A program made the translations under genes and the position numbers. Shown one piece after another: positions 24,998 through 34,275 of a stretch of DNA of 64,000 nucleotides. The notes under the pieces are model-generated. The model was not told the DNA's origin. It worked only from the letters and a program-made list of their open reading frames with translations, and did not search any database. How positions within the stretch are numbered: position 1 is the stretch's first letter; each line of letters begins with the position of its first letter. The DNA lies in assembly GCF_900141735.1 (NCBI RefSeq), contig NZ_FQYO01000001.1, positions 744,001 through 808,000 on the forward strand, written 5' to 3'. Source of the DNA: Wenxinia saemankumensis (lineage in GTDB: Bacteria; Pseudomonadota; Alphaproteobacteria; Rhodobacterales; Rhodobacteraceae).

Positions 24998-25810
24998 ATG
25001 GGGTCAGTCATGCCGCTCCGCCAATCCGTCGCACGACTCCTCGACCGTCGATCGACGCGGAACTTCATCACGGGCGTGATCCTGTTCAACGCGGTGGTCC
25101 TCGGGTTCGAGACGTCCGATACCGCCATGGCCGCCGCCGGCAGACTTATCGTCCTCCTCGACGTGCTGTGCCTGTCGATCTTCGTCGTCGAGATCGCGTT
25201 GAAGATCTATGCGCGCGGCCTGTCGTTCTTCCGGTCGGGTTGGAACGTCTTCGACTTCACGATCGTCGCCGTCGCGCTGGTGCCGGTCACGCAGGGTCTC
25301 TCCGTGCTGCGCGCGCTCCGGATCCTGCGGCTCCTGAGGATCATCTCGGTCGCGCCGACCCTGCGCCGGGTGGTCGAGGGGTTCATCTCGGCCCTGCCAG
25401 GCATGGCGTCGGTCTTCCTGCTGATGGCGCTGATCTTCTACATCGCGGCCGTGATGGCGACGAAACTCTTCGGCGATGCCTTTCCGCAATGGTTCGCGTC
25501 GATCCCCAGCTCTGCCTATTCGCTCTTCCAGATCATGACGCTCGAAAGCTGGTCGATGGGAATCGTCCGCCCGGTGATGGAGGTCTATCCCTACGCCTGG
25601 GCCTTCTTCGTGCCCTTCATCCTCGTGACGACCTTCGCGGTCGTGAACCTCGTCGTCGGCCTGATCGTCAACAGCATGCAGGATGCCCATGCGCAGGAAT
25701 CGAACGCCGCGACGGAGGATTACCGGGACGAGGTCCTGAGACGGCTGGAGGCCATCGAGCGGCGCCTTCCGGACGGCAGGGTCCACCGCGAGGGGCCGGA
25801 CGACCGCTGA
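24998..25810 (+). CDS. Bacterial voltage-gated sodium channel (NaChBac family)
   Basis: A 270-residue six-helix channel subunit expected to form a homotetramer. The voltage sensor S4 is LRALRILRLLRIISVAPTLR (about residues 106-125), with Arg at every third position. The pore carries TLESWSM (about 181-187), identical to the selectivity filter of NavAb-type sodium channels. After S6 (FAVVNLVVGLIVNSMQDAH) a short acidic neck and a coiled coil (DEVLRRLEAIERRL) end the protein, as in NavMs. The start may be 24998 or the ATG at 25010; neither has a clear advantage. Confidence 0.93.
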   Translation: MGSVMPLRQSVARLLDRRSTRNFITGVILFNAVVLGFETSDTAMAAAGRLIVLLDVLCLSIFVVEIALKIYARGLSFFRSGWNVFDFTIVAVALVPVTQGLSVLRALRILRLLRIISVAPTLRRVVEGFISALPGMASVFLLMALIFYIAAVMATKLFGDAFPQWFASIPSSAYSLFQIMTLESWSMGIVRPVMEVYPYAWAFFVPFILVTTFAVVNLVVGLIVNSMQDAHAQESNAATEDYRDEVLRRLEAIERRLPDGRVHREGPDDR

Positions 25811-25877
25811 GGCCCGCTCGCCCCCCTGCGGGCATCCGCCGCTTTGTCCAAGGCGGCCGGAGGCATATCTCAACTCC

Positions 25878-26351
25878 ATGAGCGATCTGCCCCCCGAGAC
25901 CGTCCAGGACTACCCCCGCCCGCCCCGGCTGGAGCCGGTGCCGCAGCGCCTGCTCGTGCGCCTCGGCGGTGCGGTCGCGGCCGAGACGGTCCGGGGCGTG
26001 AGGGTGCTCGAGACCCACCATGCGCCGACCTACTACTTCCCGCCAGAGGACGTCGCGGCACGGCTGTCCCCCGCCGCCGGGGCCAGCTTCTGCGAATGGA
26101 AGGGGCGCGCGCGCTATGTCGACGTGATCGCGAGGGATGTCACCGCCCGCCGGGCGGGCTGGTGCTACGACGCGCCCACCCCCGCCTTTGCCGGGCTGGC
26201 CGGCTATTTCGCCTTCTACGCGGCCCGGATGGAGGCGTGCTTCGTCGGGGAGGAGCGCGTCATCCCGCAACCGGGGGACTTCTACGGCGGCTGGGTCACG
26301 TCCAACCTGCGCGGGCGGATCAAGGGGGCGCGGGGAACCGAAGGATGGTGA
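25878..26351 (+). CDS. DUF427 family protein
   Basis: A 157-residue protein. VLETHHAPTYYFPPEDV (about residue 44), CEWKGRARYVDV (about 73) and GWCYDAPTPAFAGLAGYFAFY (about 95-115) match the DUF427 family, small cytoplasmic beta-rich proteins of unknown function. The stop overlaps the start of the ABC1 kinase gene (ATGGTGA), so the two genes are probably translated together. Confidence 0.88.
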   Translation: MSDLPPETVQDYPRPPRLEPVPQRLLVRLGGAVAAETVRGVRVLETHHAPTYYFPPEDVAARLSPAAGASFCEWKGRARYVDVIARDVTARRAGWCYDAPTPAFAGLAGYFAFYAARMEACFVGEERVIPQPGDFYGGWVTSNLRGRIKGARGTEGW

Positions 26352-27664
26352 CGGATCGAGGCCGTCCCGGCGTCCGGGTGCCGGCGGGGCGGCTCTCGCG
26401 CCTGGCCCGCCTGGGGGGACTCGCGGGCGGCATCGCCGGTCGCGCCGCTTTCGGGGGGCTGAGGCAGATCGCCGGTGGCGCCGGGCCGGGATCCCGCGAC
26501 CTGCTGCTCACCCCGGCCAACGCGCAGCGCGTCGCGGGAGAGCTCGCAAGGCTGCGCGGGGCGGCGATGAAGGTCGGCCAGTTCCTCTCGATGGATGCGG
26601 GCGAGGTCCTGCCGCCCGAGATCGCCGCCATCCTCGACCGGCTGCGCAGCGATGCCGACCCCATGCCGCCCCGTCAGCTGCGGGGCGTGCTCGACGCCGA
26701 ATGGGGCCCGGGCTGGCTCGGGCGCTTCCGCCGGTTCGACGTGCGCCCGATCGCCGCCGCCTCCATCGGGCAGGTCCACCGCGCCGTCACCAGGGACGGC
26801 CGCGAGCTGGCGCTCAAGGTGCAGTATCCGGGCGTGCGGGCCAGCATCGACAGCGACATCGCCAATATCGCGGGGCTGATCCGCTGGTCAGGCGCCGCGC
26901 CGAGGGGGCTCGACCTCGCTCCCCTGATGGCGGAGGCCCGCGCGCAGCTGCATGAAGAGGCCGACTATATCCGCGAGGGGCGAAATCTCGATCTCTTCGG
27001 CGCCCTGCTGGCCGGGGATCCGGCCTTCCTCGTCCCGAAGCGTCATCCGGACCTCTGCACCCCGAACGTCCTGGCGATGGAATACGTCACCGGCCTCCCG
27101 GTCGAGCGCCTCGCCGCTGCCCCGCAGGAGCTGCGCGACGAGACCGCCCGGCGGCTGATCGACCTGACGCTCCGCGAACTCTTCGAGCTCGGCCGGATGC
27201 AGACCGACCCGAATTTCGCCAACTACCTCGTGGAGGCGGGCGGACGGATCGTGCTTCTCGACTTCGGCGCGGTCCGGCAGATCGCTCCGGGGGTGCAGGA
27301 GGCCTTCCGCCGGCTGATGCGGGCGGGGCTGTCGCGCGACCGCGCCGCCACCGAGACGGCCCTGGAGGAGACCGGCCTCATCGGCCCCGGCCTGTCCGCC
27401 CGCCACCGCGAGATCGTCCTGTTGATGTTCGATCTCGCCATGTCCCCCCTCCGCAGCCCGGGTCCCTTCGACTTCGGGGCCTCGGACCTGCCGCTACACC
27501 TGCGCGACATGGGGATGGAGATGGGAGTGGAGCGCGCCGCGATCCACGTCCCGCCGGTCGGTGCGCTCCTGATCCAGCGCAAGGTGGCCGGAATGTATCT
27601 TCTCGCCGCCCGGCTGCGGGCGCGGGTCGACCTGACGGAGGTGGTCGGGCGGTTCGTCCCCTGA
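26345..27664 (+). CDS. ABC1/UbiB-type atypical kinase
   Basis: A 439-residue ABC1/ADCK/UbiB family protein. The family's KxGQ motif is MKVGQFLSM (about residue 76), the Ala-rich loop AAASIGQVHRA (about 138), the nucleotide-binding Lys lies in LALKVQYPGV (about 158) and the metal-binding Asp in LLDFGAVRQ (about 305). Relatives support ubiquinone synthesis or lipid homeostasis. This one has no C-terminal membrane helices, unlike E. coli UbiB, so it is probably a paralogue rather than UbiB. The ATG at 26345 overlaps the DUF427 gene by seven bases. Confidence 0.88.
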   Translation: MVTDRGRPGVRVPAGRLSRLARLGGLAGGIAGRAAFGGLRQIAGGAGPGSRDLLLTPANAQRVAGELARLRGAAMKVGQFLSMDAGEVLPPEIAAILDRLRSDADPMPPRQLRGVLDAEWGPGWLGRFRRFDVRPIAAASIGQVHRAVTRDGRELALKVQYPGVRASIDSDIANIAGLIRWSGAAPRGLDLAPLMAEARAQLHEEADYIREGRNLDLFGALLAGDPAFLVPKRHPDLCTPNVLAMEYVTGLPVERLAAAPQELRDETARRLIDLTLRELFELGRMQTDPNFANYLVEAGGRIVLLDFGAVRQIAPGVQEAFRRLMRAGLSRDRAATETALEETGLIGPGLSARHREIVLLMFDLAMSPLRSPGPFDFGASDLPLHLRDMGMEMGVERAAIHVPPVGALLIQRKVAGMYLLAARLRARVDLTEVVGRFVP

Positions 27665-27872
27665 GGCGCGTCGCCGGGCCGGTACCCCACGGGGCAGCCG
27701 GTCACCGCCCGATGCGGATCGGAAGGGATCCCGTCTCCGGTTCGGACGGCCGGGGATGTTCCGAACCTCCCGGCCGATCCGGGGTCGCCGGCCGGAACGT
27801 CCCGGCCCGAACGTCAGGGTCCACCCCGTCCGCCCTGGTCACCGGGCGGGGCGTTCCGGGCCGGCGCGCCCC

Positions 27873-28163
27873 TCAGGTATTGCGGCTCTCGCTGTCCAGG
27901 GGATACCCGCCTCCCCAGACATCACGCGCATCGCGCGCGATCTGCCGGCTCTGGATCTCGTCGAGAACCTTCAGCGCCTCAGCGGGGTTGCGGGTCCGGC
28001 GCATGGCCCGCTCGAAGGCGCGGCGGACCGAGCGCGGACGCCACGGCAGGATGGCCGATGCCAGCCAGGTACGAAGCTGCGGCGGCAGATCGTCGAACTC
28101 GCGCATCGGACATCCGCTGCGCCATGTCCCGCGCAGTCCGGTCTGGCCCAGATTGCGGGACAT
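27873..28163 (-). CDS. DUF6525 family small protein
   Basis: A 96-residue basic protein. The MREFDDLPPQLRTWLASAILPW segment (start about residue 20) and the following RRAFERAMRRTRNPAEALKVLDE helix match the small DUF6525 proteins common in Rhodobacterales. The function is unknown. The ATG at 28163 follows GGCGGAGGCCGG, a good ribosome-binding site. An in-frame ATG at 28349 overlaps the stop of the GTPase gene (ATGA) and would add 62 low-complexity residues; it is possible but less likely. Confidence 0.7.
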   Translation of the reverse strand: MSRNLGQTGLRGTWRSGCPMREFDDLPPQLRTWLASAILPWRPRSVRRAFERAMRRTRNPAEALKVLDEIQSRQIARDARDVWGGGYPLDSESRNT

Positions 28164-28348
28164 CCGGCCTCCGCCGCCCCGGGCCCTGTGCGCATCCGGC
28201 CCCGCGCCCGGGTCACCGGGGACGCGAACCCCGCCGCGCGCCCCGGGGCCGGCATGATCCCGGGACGGTCCCTTGAACGTCCGGGCCGGCGGGCACGCTC
28301 CGTCGATGTCCGTTGGGCTTCCCCGGGCGGTTCGCTTGCCCTCGCGCA

Positions 28349-29566
28349 TCAGGCCGCCTCCGGGCGGTGCCAACGGGAAAGGGGATCGGGCAGGACCGGC
28401 AGGTGATCGGGCCCCGTCGCGAGATGCTCGGGCAGAAGCGCCGCGTCGAGCCGTGCCTTCAACGCGTCCCAGTCGATTCCGGCGCCGATGAAGACGATTT
28501 CCTGTCGCCGGTCCCCCCGGGGCTCGGCCCAGTGCCGGGAGAGGGAGATTCTGGCCGCCTCGTGACCCGGCCAGCGATCCCGAGGGACGGAGGCCCACCA
28601 CGTGCCGAGCGGCGCGACCGAGGACAGCGCCCCCGCGAGCGAGAACTCCGCCACCCAGTCCGGCCGCGTCGCGATCCAGAAATGTCCCTTGGCCCGGATC
28701 ACGCCCGGCAGGGCGCCGTTCAGCACGGCCATGATCTTTTCGGGTTCGAACGGGCGGCGGGCGCGATAGGCGTGGGACGAGATGCCGTATTCCTCGGTCT
28801 CGGGCAGATGATCGGCGAAGCCGTAGAGCTCTCTCGCCCACATCGGATGGGCCTGCGCGCGGTCGAAGTCGAAGAGGCCGGTGCCCATGATCCCGCTCGG
28901 CGGGACACGCGAGCGGTCGGTCTCGATGATCCGGGCGTCGGCATTGAGGCTGCGGATGATCCTGCGGGCGGCCCCGGTGCGCTCGGGGCCGGCATCCGTC
29001 ACCTTGTTCAGGACGACGACGTCCGCAAACTCGATCTGCTCGACGAGCAGGTTCACCAGCCTGCGCTCGTCCCCCGCGCCGGTCGCCTCGCCCCGGTCGC
29101 GAAGGAAATCGTGGCTGGAATAGTCCTGCGGCAGGTTCACGGCGTCGACGCCGGTGACCATCGCATCGAGCCGGGCGACGTCGGACAGGCTGACACCCGC
29201 CTCGTCGCGGAAATCGAAGGTGGCCGCGACCGGCAATGGTTCGGAGATGCCCGTGGACTCGATCAGGAGGTAGTCGAAGCGCCTCTCCTCGGCGAGCCGG
29301 CGCACCTCCATCAGAAGGTCGTCCCGCAGCGTGCAGCAGATGCAGCCGTTCGACATCTCGACCAGCGTCTCGTCCGTCTGGCTGAGATCCGCGCCCCCCT
29401 CCCGCACGAGGTCGGCGTCGATGTTCACCTCCGACATGTCGTTGACGATCACCGCCACGCGGCGGCCGTCGCGATTGTCGAGCACGTCGTTCAGCAGCGT
29501 CGTCTTTCCGGCGCCGAGGAAGCCGGACAGGATGGTCACGGGAAGGCGGGCATCCGGGAGGGCCAT
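28349..29566 (-). CDS. COG0523 (CobW-like) GTPase, probable zinc metallochaperone
   Basis: A 405-residue G3E-family GTPase. P-loop GFLGAGKTT (about residue 15), the CxCC metal site in [10 protein letters not shown] (about 73), NKVTD (about 186) for guanine recognition, and a CobW C-terminal domain (about 270-380). Subfamilies insert or deliver metals. Here a Zur-box-like dyad lies directly upstream, which suggests the zinc-starvation branch (ZigA/YeiR-like). The ATG at 29566 is set by homology to the P-loop start. It may be cotranscribed with the DUF6525 gene. Confidence 0.9.
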   Translation of the reverse strand: MALPDARLPVTILSGFLGAGKTTLLNDVLDNRDGRRVAVIVNDMSEVNIDADLVREGGADLSQTDETLVEMSNGCICCTLRDDLLMEVRRLAEERRFDYLLIESTGISEPLPVAATFDFRDEAGVSLSDVARLDAMVTGVDAVNLPQDYSSHDFLRDRGEATGAGDERRLVNLLVEQIEFADVVVLNKVTDAGPERTGAARRIIRSLNADARIIETDRSRVPPSGIMGTGLFDFDRAQAHPMWARELYGFADHLPETEEYGISSHAYRARRPFEPEKIMAVLNGALPGVIRAKGHFWIATRPDWVAEFSLAGALSSVAPLGTWWASVPRDRWPGHEAARISLSRHWAEPRGDRRQEIVFIGAGIDWDALKARLDAALLPEHLATGPDHLPVLPDPLSRWHRPEAA

Positions 29567-29579
29567 GCGAAACCTAGTT

Positions 29580-29597
29580 GTTATGATATGACATAAC
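29580..29597 (-). promoter_or_regulatory. Zur-box-like operator
   Basis: GTTATG-N6-CATAAC, 13 bases before the GTPase start. Read on the minus strand it matches 14 of 18 positions of the alphaproteobacterial Zur consensus as recalled (GTAATGTTATAACATTAC). Its low GC stands out from the surroundings. Zinc control is inferred. Confidence 0.6.
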
Positions 29598-29847
29598 CAA
29601 TAACCCGGATCGTCGGGGTGGCCAAGCCCCCTCGAAGGCAGACCCGCGGGATCGTGCAAGGGCCCCCTCCCGGCGACCAGTCCAGCCTTGCCATGCCGGC
29701 CGGGAGCGCGGCCCTCATCGGCGCGTCCGGCCGGGCGCAGCACGACGATGAGGCGTCCCCGGGAAGGGATTACCCGGGGCCGGTCCTCGACTGCGGAGCG
29801 GGCCGTGGGCGATCTTGCGTCGGGGCCGGGACGGCGCCCCGCTCCGC

Positions 29848-31155
29848 TCAGTCGGTTGTCCCGACGGTGTCGCTTGCCCGGCCCAGCATGCGTTCCACCA
29901 CCTGCGCCGCCGCGAGCAGCGCGGCATCCCGTCCGAGGGGGCCGGCCAGCTGAAGACCTACCGGCAGGCCGTCGACGGCGCCGCAGGGCAGGGTCAGCGC
30001 CGGATGACCGGTCAGGTTGGCGAAGCCGGAGGCGAGCATCTCGCTGTCGCCCGCGTCGCCGATCTCGGGATCCTCGTGCGGCGCGGGAAAGGGTACGGCG
30101 GGCGAGAGCAGCAGATCCACCCGCGGGAAGGCCGCCTCGACCGCCGCACGGACCCGCGCCGCCTCGCGCATGGCGTCGACATAGCGGGTGGCGGGAAGGT
30201 CGAATCCCGCCTCGATCTGCGAGCGCGTCCCCGGTGCATAGCCCCCGGGATTCCTCGCGTGCAGATCCCGGTGGATGACCGAGGCCTCCGGCAGCAGCAG
30301 ATCCAGTAGCGCGGCGTTGGCCCCGCCCAGCTCGGGGATCGTGACTTCCACCAGCTCCGCCGCGCCGAGCCTGTACAGCGCGGCGTCCATCGCCGCCGCC
30401 GTCGCCCGGTTCTCTGCCGCCGCCGGCCAGTGGGCCCGCAGCACGCCGATGCGCGGAGCCCGGGGCGCGGACGCCGCCATCGCCTGCCCCGCCAGGACGC
30501 CGAGCATCAGCGCCGCATCCGCCACGTCACCCGCCAGCGGCCCGGCATGGTCCAGCGTCCAGGAGAGGGGAAACACCCCCTCCAGCGGCACCAGCCCGTA
30601 GCTCGGCTTGAGCCCCACGATGCCGCAATGGGCCGCCGGGATGCGGATCGAGCCGCCGGTATCGGTGCCCACGGCCAGCGGCACGATCCCCGCGCCCACC
30701 GCCGCCGCCGACCCGCCGGAGGAGCCGCCGGCGGTCCGGGACGGATCGTGCGGGTTGTTGGTCTGGCCGATCTCGAGATGCGCGACGCCGTAGGCATATT
30801 CGAGGCAGTTGGTCTTGCCGATCAGCACCGCGCCCGCCGCCCTCAGCCGCGCCACCAGCGGCGCGTCGGCCCTCGCCGGTCGCGGCGGCTCCACCTTCGT
30901 GCCCCAGCCGGTCGGCTGGCCCGCGACATCGATCAGGTCCTTGATCGCGACCGGCACGCCCTCCAGCGGGCGGGCTGTGTCGTCCCGCCAGCGGCGGCGG
31001 CTCTCCTCCGCCTGCGCGAGCGCCGAGTCCCGCGCGACATGGGCGAAGGCGTTGAGCCGCGGCTCCCATTCCTCCACCGCCGCCAGCGCCCGCTCGACCT
31101 CCTCGCACGGATCGTCCCCGGACGCGTAGCGCTCGAGCAGGCCGCGGGCGCTCAA
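29848..31155 (-). CDS. Amidase signature family hydrolase
   Basis: A 435-residue amidase with the full Ser-Ser-Lys machinery: Lys in [11 protein letters not shown] (about residue 68), the first Ser in [12 protein letters not shown] (about 146) and the nucleophile Ser in [11 protein letters not shown] (about 170). It hydrolyses an amide, substrate unknown. The likely start is a TTG at 31155 that overlaps the stop of the M20 gene (TTGA). No ATG fits between that stop and the conserved region. It is the last gene of the six-gene minus-strand unit. Confidence 0.9.
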   Translation of the reverse strand: MSARGLLERYASGDDPCEEVERALAAVEEWEPRLNAFAHVARDSALAQAEESRRRWRDDTARPLEGVPVAIKDLIDVAGQPTGWGTKVEPPRPARADAPLVARLRAAGAVLIGKTNCLEYAYGVAHLEIGQTNNPHDPSRTAGGSSGGSAAAVGAGIVPLAVGTDTGGSIRIPAAHCGIVGLKPSYGLVPLEGVFPLSWTLDHAGPLAGDVADAALMLGVLAGQAMAASAPRAPRIGVLRAHWPAAAENRATAAAMDAALYRLGAAELVEVTIPELGGANAALLDLLLPEASVIHRDLHARNPGGYAPGTRSQIEAGFDLPATRYVDAMREAARVRAAVEAAFPRVDLLLSPAVPFPAPHEDPEIGDAGDSEMLASGFANLTGHPALTLPCGAVDGLPVGLQLAGPLGRDAALLAAAQVVERMLGRASDTVGTTD

Positions 31156-32516
31156 GCGAGCCGCTCCAGCAGGCGGATCCAGGCGATGCAGCCCTTGCGG
31201 AAGCTGGACAGGCGGAAGAACTCGTTCGGCGCGTGGTAGTCCTCGTCTGCCGTCGCGAAGGAGAAGAAGACGACGCCCCGGCCCAGATACCGCTGAAAGA
31301 CCTCGCCGATGGGGATGGTCGCGCCCATCGCCACGCGCAGGGGGCGCCGGCCCATGATCTCTTCCAGCACCTCCTCGGCCACCTTGAGACCCGGCAGGTC
31401 GGGATCGGAGGCGAAGGCCGCGCTGCCCGGCCCGTGGCGGTGGACCTCCAGCGCATAGCCGGGCGGCAGGAGGGCGCGCAGCTGCGCCTCGATGGCGGCC
31501 ACGACGGCGTCCGGCTCCTGCCCGGCGACGAGGCGGCAGGTGATCTTGGCGCGGGCGGTGGCGGGGATGACCGTCTTGGTCCCCTCGCCCGCATAGCCGC
31601 CCGAGATGCCGTTGAATTCCAGGGTCGGGATCAGCCATTGCCGGGTCAGCAGCTCTTCGGCCGAGGGCAGCGGATCGGGCCGGGGCGCGCCGATCCCGTC
31701 GAAATAGGCGCTCACGTCGAAGCCGGAGGCGCGGATCGCCTCGCCGATCCGGGGGTCCGGCGGCGTCGCGTCGTCGGCGAAGCCGGGCACGATCACCCGG
31801 CCCTCGTCGTCGTGCAGCCCCGCCAGCATCCGCACCAGCGCCCGTACCGGGTTCGGCGCGCTGCCGCCGTGGCGGCCGGAATGCAGGTCCTTGCCCGCGC
31901 CGGCCACCTCGACATCCAGCGCGACCATGCCGCGGCTGGCCACGGTGACGGAGGGCAGGTCCGCCCGCCACATCGCGCCGTCCGCGCTGACGACGAGGTC
32001 GCAGGCGAGGCGGTCCCTCATGCGCGCGACGGTGGGCGCGAAATGGGGCGAGCCGGATTCCTCCTCGCCCTCCACCAGCACCTTGACGTTGAGCGGCAGC
32101 CCGGACGTCTCGTGCAGCGCCCGCAGCGCGTGCAGCGCCACCGTCAGCGGGCCCTTGTCGTCCGCCGCGCCGCGCGCGTAGAGCCGGTCGTCCCGCACCT
32201 CGGGCTCGAAGGGCGGCGAGCGCCACTTGTCCAGCGGATCGGGCGGCTGCACGTCGTAGTGACCGTAGACGAGGACCGTGGGCTTCGCCGGGTCCACGAT
32301 CCGCTCGGCATAGACGCACGGATGGCCCCCGGTCTCGATCCGCTCGACCGTGCCGAAGCCCGCCTCGGCCAGCCGCGCTTCGACGAAGCCGGCGGCTTCG
32401 GGGATGGCCTCTCGATAGGCGGGATCGGCGGAGAGCGAGGGGATGCGGCAGAAGGCGGCGATGGTCTCCACCCCCTCCGCCTCGTGGGCGGCGAGCCAGT
32501 CCTCCGCGGCGCTCAT
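31152..32516 (-). CDS. M20 family metallopeptidase (dipeptidase)
   Basis: A 454-residue M20 peptidase of the dipeptidase/CNDP-like group. Zinc ligands: His in VLVYGHYDVQP (about residue 82), Asp in RGAADDKGP (about 115), Glu pair in LVEGEEESGS (about 148), Asp in VVSADGAMW (about 177) and His in DEDYHAPNE near the C-terminus. A dimerisation insert lies between about 200 and 340. It cleaves dipeptides or N-substituted amino acids. Start and stop overlap the SDR and amidase genes. Confidence 0.92.
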   Translation of the reverse strand: MSAAEDWLAAHEAEGVETIAAFCRIPSLSADPAYREAIPEAAGFVEARLAEAGFGTVERIETGGHPCVYAERIVDPAKPTVLVYGHYDVQPPDPLDKWRSPPFEPEVRDDRLYARGAADDKGPLTVALHALRALHETSGLPLNVKVLVEGEEESGSPHFAPTVARMRDRLACDLVVSADGAMWRADLPSVTVASRGMVALDVEVAGAGKDLHSGRHGGSAPNPVRALVRMLAGLHDDEGRVIVPGFADDATPPDPRIGEAIRASGFDVSAYFDGIGAPRPDPLPSAEELLTRQWLIPTLEFNGISGGYAGEGTKTVIPATARAKITCRLVAGQEPDAVVAAIEAQLRALLPPGYALEVHRHGPGSAAFASDPDLPGLKVAEEVLEEIMGRRPLRVAMGATIPIGEVFQRYLGRGVVFFSFATADEDYHAPNEFFRLSSFRKGCIAWIRLLERLA

Positions 32517-33253
32517 TTGCCGCCGTCCACGCCCAGCGTCTCGCCGGTGATCCACCCGGCGAAGTCCGAGGCGAAGAACAGCACCGCGTGGGCGATGTCG
32601 TCCGGCGTGCCGAGCCGGCGCATCGCGATCCGCTCCAGCAATGCGCTCTGCCCGGCCTGCCCCATCGCGTCCCACTGCTTCTCGGTCGTGGGGTTGGAGC
32701 GGACGAAGCCGGGGGCGACGCAGTTCACCGTGATGCCGAAGGACCCGAGCTCGTGGGCGAGCTGGCGGGTCAGGCCGATCTGGCCGGCCTTGGCGCTGGC
32801 ATAGGCCTGGATGCCGGTGAGGCTGACACCCCGCCCCGCGCCCGAGCTGATGTTGACGATCCGCCCCGCCCCCTTCGCCTTCATCCCCGGCGCGACGGCC
32901 TGGCTCGCCCAGAAGGTCCCGGCGAGGTTGGCGTCGAAGATCGCCTGCCAGTCTGCTTCCGTGATCTCCTCCAGCGGCCGGCCCACCTGCCCGCGCACGC
33001 CGCCGGCGCAGTTGACGAGGATGTCCTGCGGGCCGAGCGCGCCGATCACCTCGTGCACCGCCGCGCGGTCGCCGAGGTCGAGCGCGCGGGTCTGCACGTC
33101 GCCCATGCCGGCGGTCTCGGCTAGGCCGGCCTCGTTGAGGTCGAGCGCGGTGACCGACGCGCCCCGGGCGGCGAAGGCCAGCGCGATGGCGCGGCCGATG
33201 CCGTGGCCGGCGCCGGTGACCAGTGCCGCCTTGCCGGTGAAGTCGAGTTTCAT
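32513..33253 (-). CDS. Short-chain dehydrogenase/reductase
   Basis: A 246-residue classical SDR. Cofactor motif TGAGHGIG (residues 14-21), NCAGG (about 82), catalytic Ser in VNISSGAGRG (about 136) and YASAK (about 150). It oxidises an alcohol or reduces a ketone with NAD(P); an acidic residue in VTALDLNEAG (about 39) favours NAD(H). It overlaps its neighbours by ATGA on both sides, so it belongs to the same pathway. Confidence 0.92.
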   Translation of the reverse strand: MKLDFTGKAALVTGAGHGIGRAIALAFAARGASVTALDLNEAGLAETAGMGDVQTRALDLGDRAAVHEVIGALGPQDILVNCAGGVRGQVGRPLEEITEADWQAIFDANLAGTFWASQAVAPGMKAKGAGRIVNISSGAGRGVSLTGIQAYASAKAGQIGLTRQLAHELGSFGITVNCVAPGFVRSNPTTEKQWDAMGQAGQSALLERIAMRRLGTPDDIAHAVLFFASDFAGWITGETLGVDGGK

Positions 33254-34275
33254 GCTGGCTCTCCCGTGTCGCGGGCCAGGTCGGCGAGGTTGGCACTGTC
33301 GAGCCTGCGCTGCCCGTCCTCGATCTCGCGGATCATCTCCATCACGCGCCGCGTGACGGGGGTCGGGATGCCGGTGCGCTCGCCCGCCGCGACGATGGGG
33401 CCGAGCTGCGCCTCGGCCTCGGTCTTGCGCTTGCGGATGGCGAGGTCGCGCCAGATGCCGGAATGGGATTTCGCCGAGCGGCGGTTGTGCGCGACCATGT
33501 CGGCAAAGCTACGGTGGAGCGCCGCCTGTGGCGCGCCCGGGGCGAAGGCGGCGGGGTCGAACCCGTCGAACGGTTCGGGCCGCACGTCCGAGGCGGACGC
33601 GACGCGGGCGACTTCCTGCCCCAGCCGCGTCAGAACCGGGCGGGCCTCGGGCGAGTCGAGCACGTCGGCGATCGGATCGTCCGTCAGCGCTGTGGCGAAG
33701 AGAAGGGCGCCGTAGACCAGCTTGCCCCAGAGAAAGCCCCAGATGTTGTCGGTCAGCACGGCATCCGGGTTGAAGTCCTTCAGCAGGGCGTAGAGCGCCT
33801 CCGCCCGCTCGGTCCGAGCGCCGTCCAGCTCTCCGATCACCGTCGCGCCCTTGCCGGAATAGTGGACCACCCCCGGCTCCAGGTAGTCCGCGCCGAAATT
33901 GACGAAGCAGCCGATCGTCCGCGCCTCGCCCACCACCTCGGCGATCTCGATCTCGTTCAGGCCGTTCTGGGCCGATACGACGCAGCCGTTGTTCGCAAGG
34001 TGCGGCGCCAGCTGGCGGATCGCGGCGCCGGTATGCAGCGCCTTCACGCAGAGAAAGACGGTGTCGAACGTGCCCTGCAGGCCGTCCGGCCCGTAGGCCG
34101 GGGCGCGGACCGTGTCGGTCCAGAGCGGGCCGTCGATCCGCAGGCCGGTCTCGTTGATGGCGTCGACGTGACCGGCGTCCGAATCGACGAACACGACATC
34201 GCGGCCCGCGCGCAGGAAGGCGGCGCCGAGGGTGCCGCCGATGGCGCCGGCGCCCCAGATCAGGATCGGGCTCAT
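33250..34275 (-). CDS. Ketopantoate-reductase-like (ApbA/PanE family) oxidoreductase
   Basis: A 341-residue protein with an N-terminal Rossmann domain (ILIWGAGAIGGTLGAAFLRAG, residues about 4-24), CVKA (about 77) and an ApbA C-terminal helical domain containing LWGKLVYGALL (about 178) with the catalytic Lys. Most genomes have several such paralogues; the operon context argues for a 2-oxoacid or 2-hydroxyacid step in catabolism rather than pantothenate synthesis. The ATG at 34275 overlaps the amidohydrolase stop. Confidence 0.85.
   Translation of the reverse strand: MSPILIWGAGAIGGTLGAAFLRAGRDVVFVDSDAGHVDAINETGLRIDGPLWTDTVRAPAYGPDGLQGTFDTVFLCVKALHTGAAIRQLAPHLANNGCVVSAQNGLNEIEIAEVVGEARTIGCFVNFGADYLEPGVVHYSGKGATVIGELDGARTERAEALYALLKDFNPDAVLTDNIWGFLWGKLVYGALLFATALTDDPIADVLDSPEARPVLTRLGQEVARVASASDVRPEPFDGFDPAAFAPGAPQAALHRSFADMVAHNRRSAKSHSGIWRDLAIRKRKTEAEAQLGPIVAAGERTGIPTPVTRRVMEMIREIEDGQRRLDSANLADLARDTGEPA

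Noticed and set aside
28164-28349. N-terminal extension of the DUF6525 protein starting at 28349
   Set aside because: The ATGA overlap is tempting, but the added residues are low-complexity and a good ribosome-binding site precedes the ATG at 28163.
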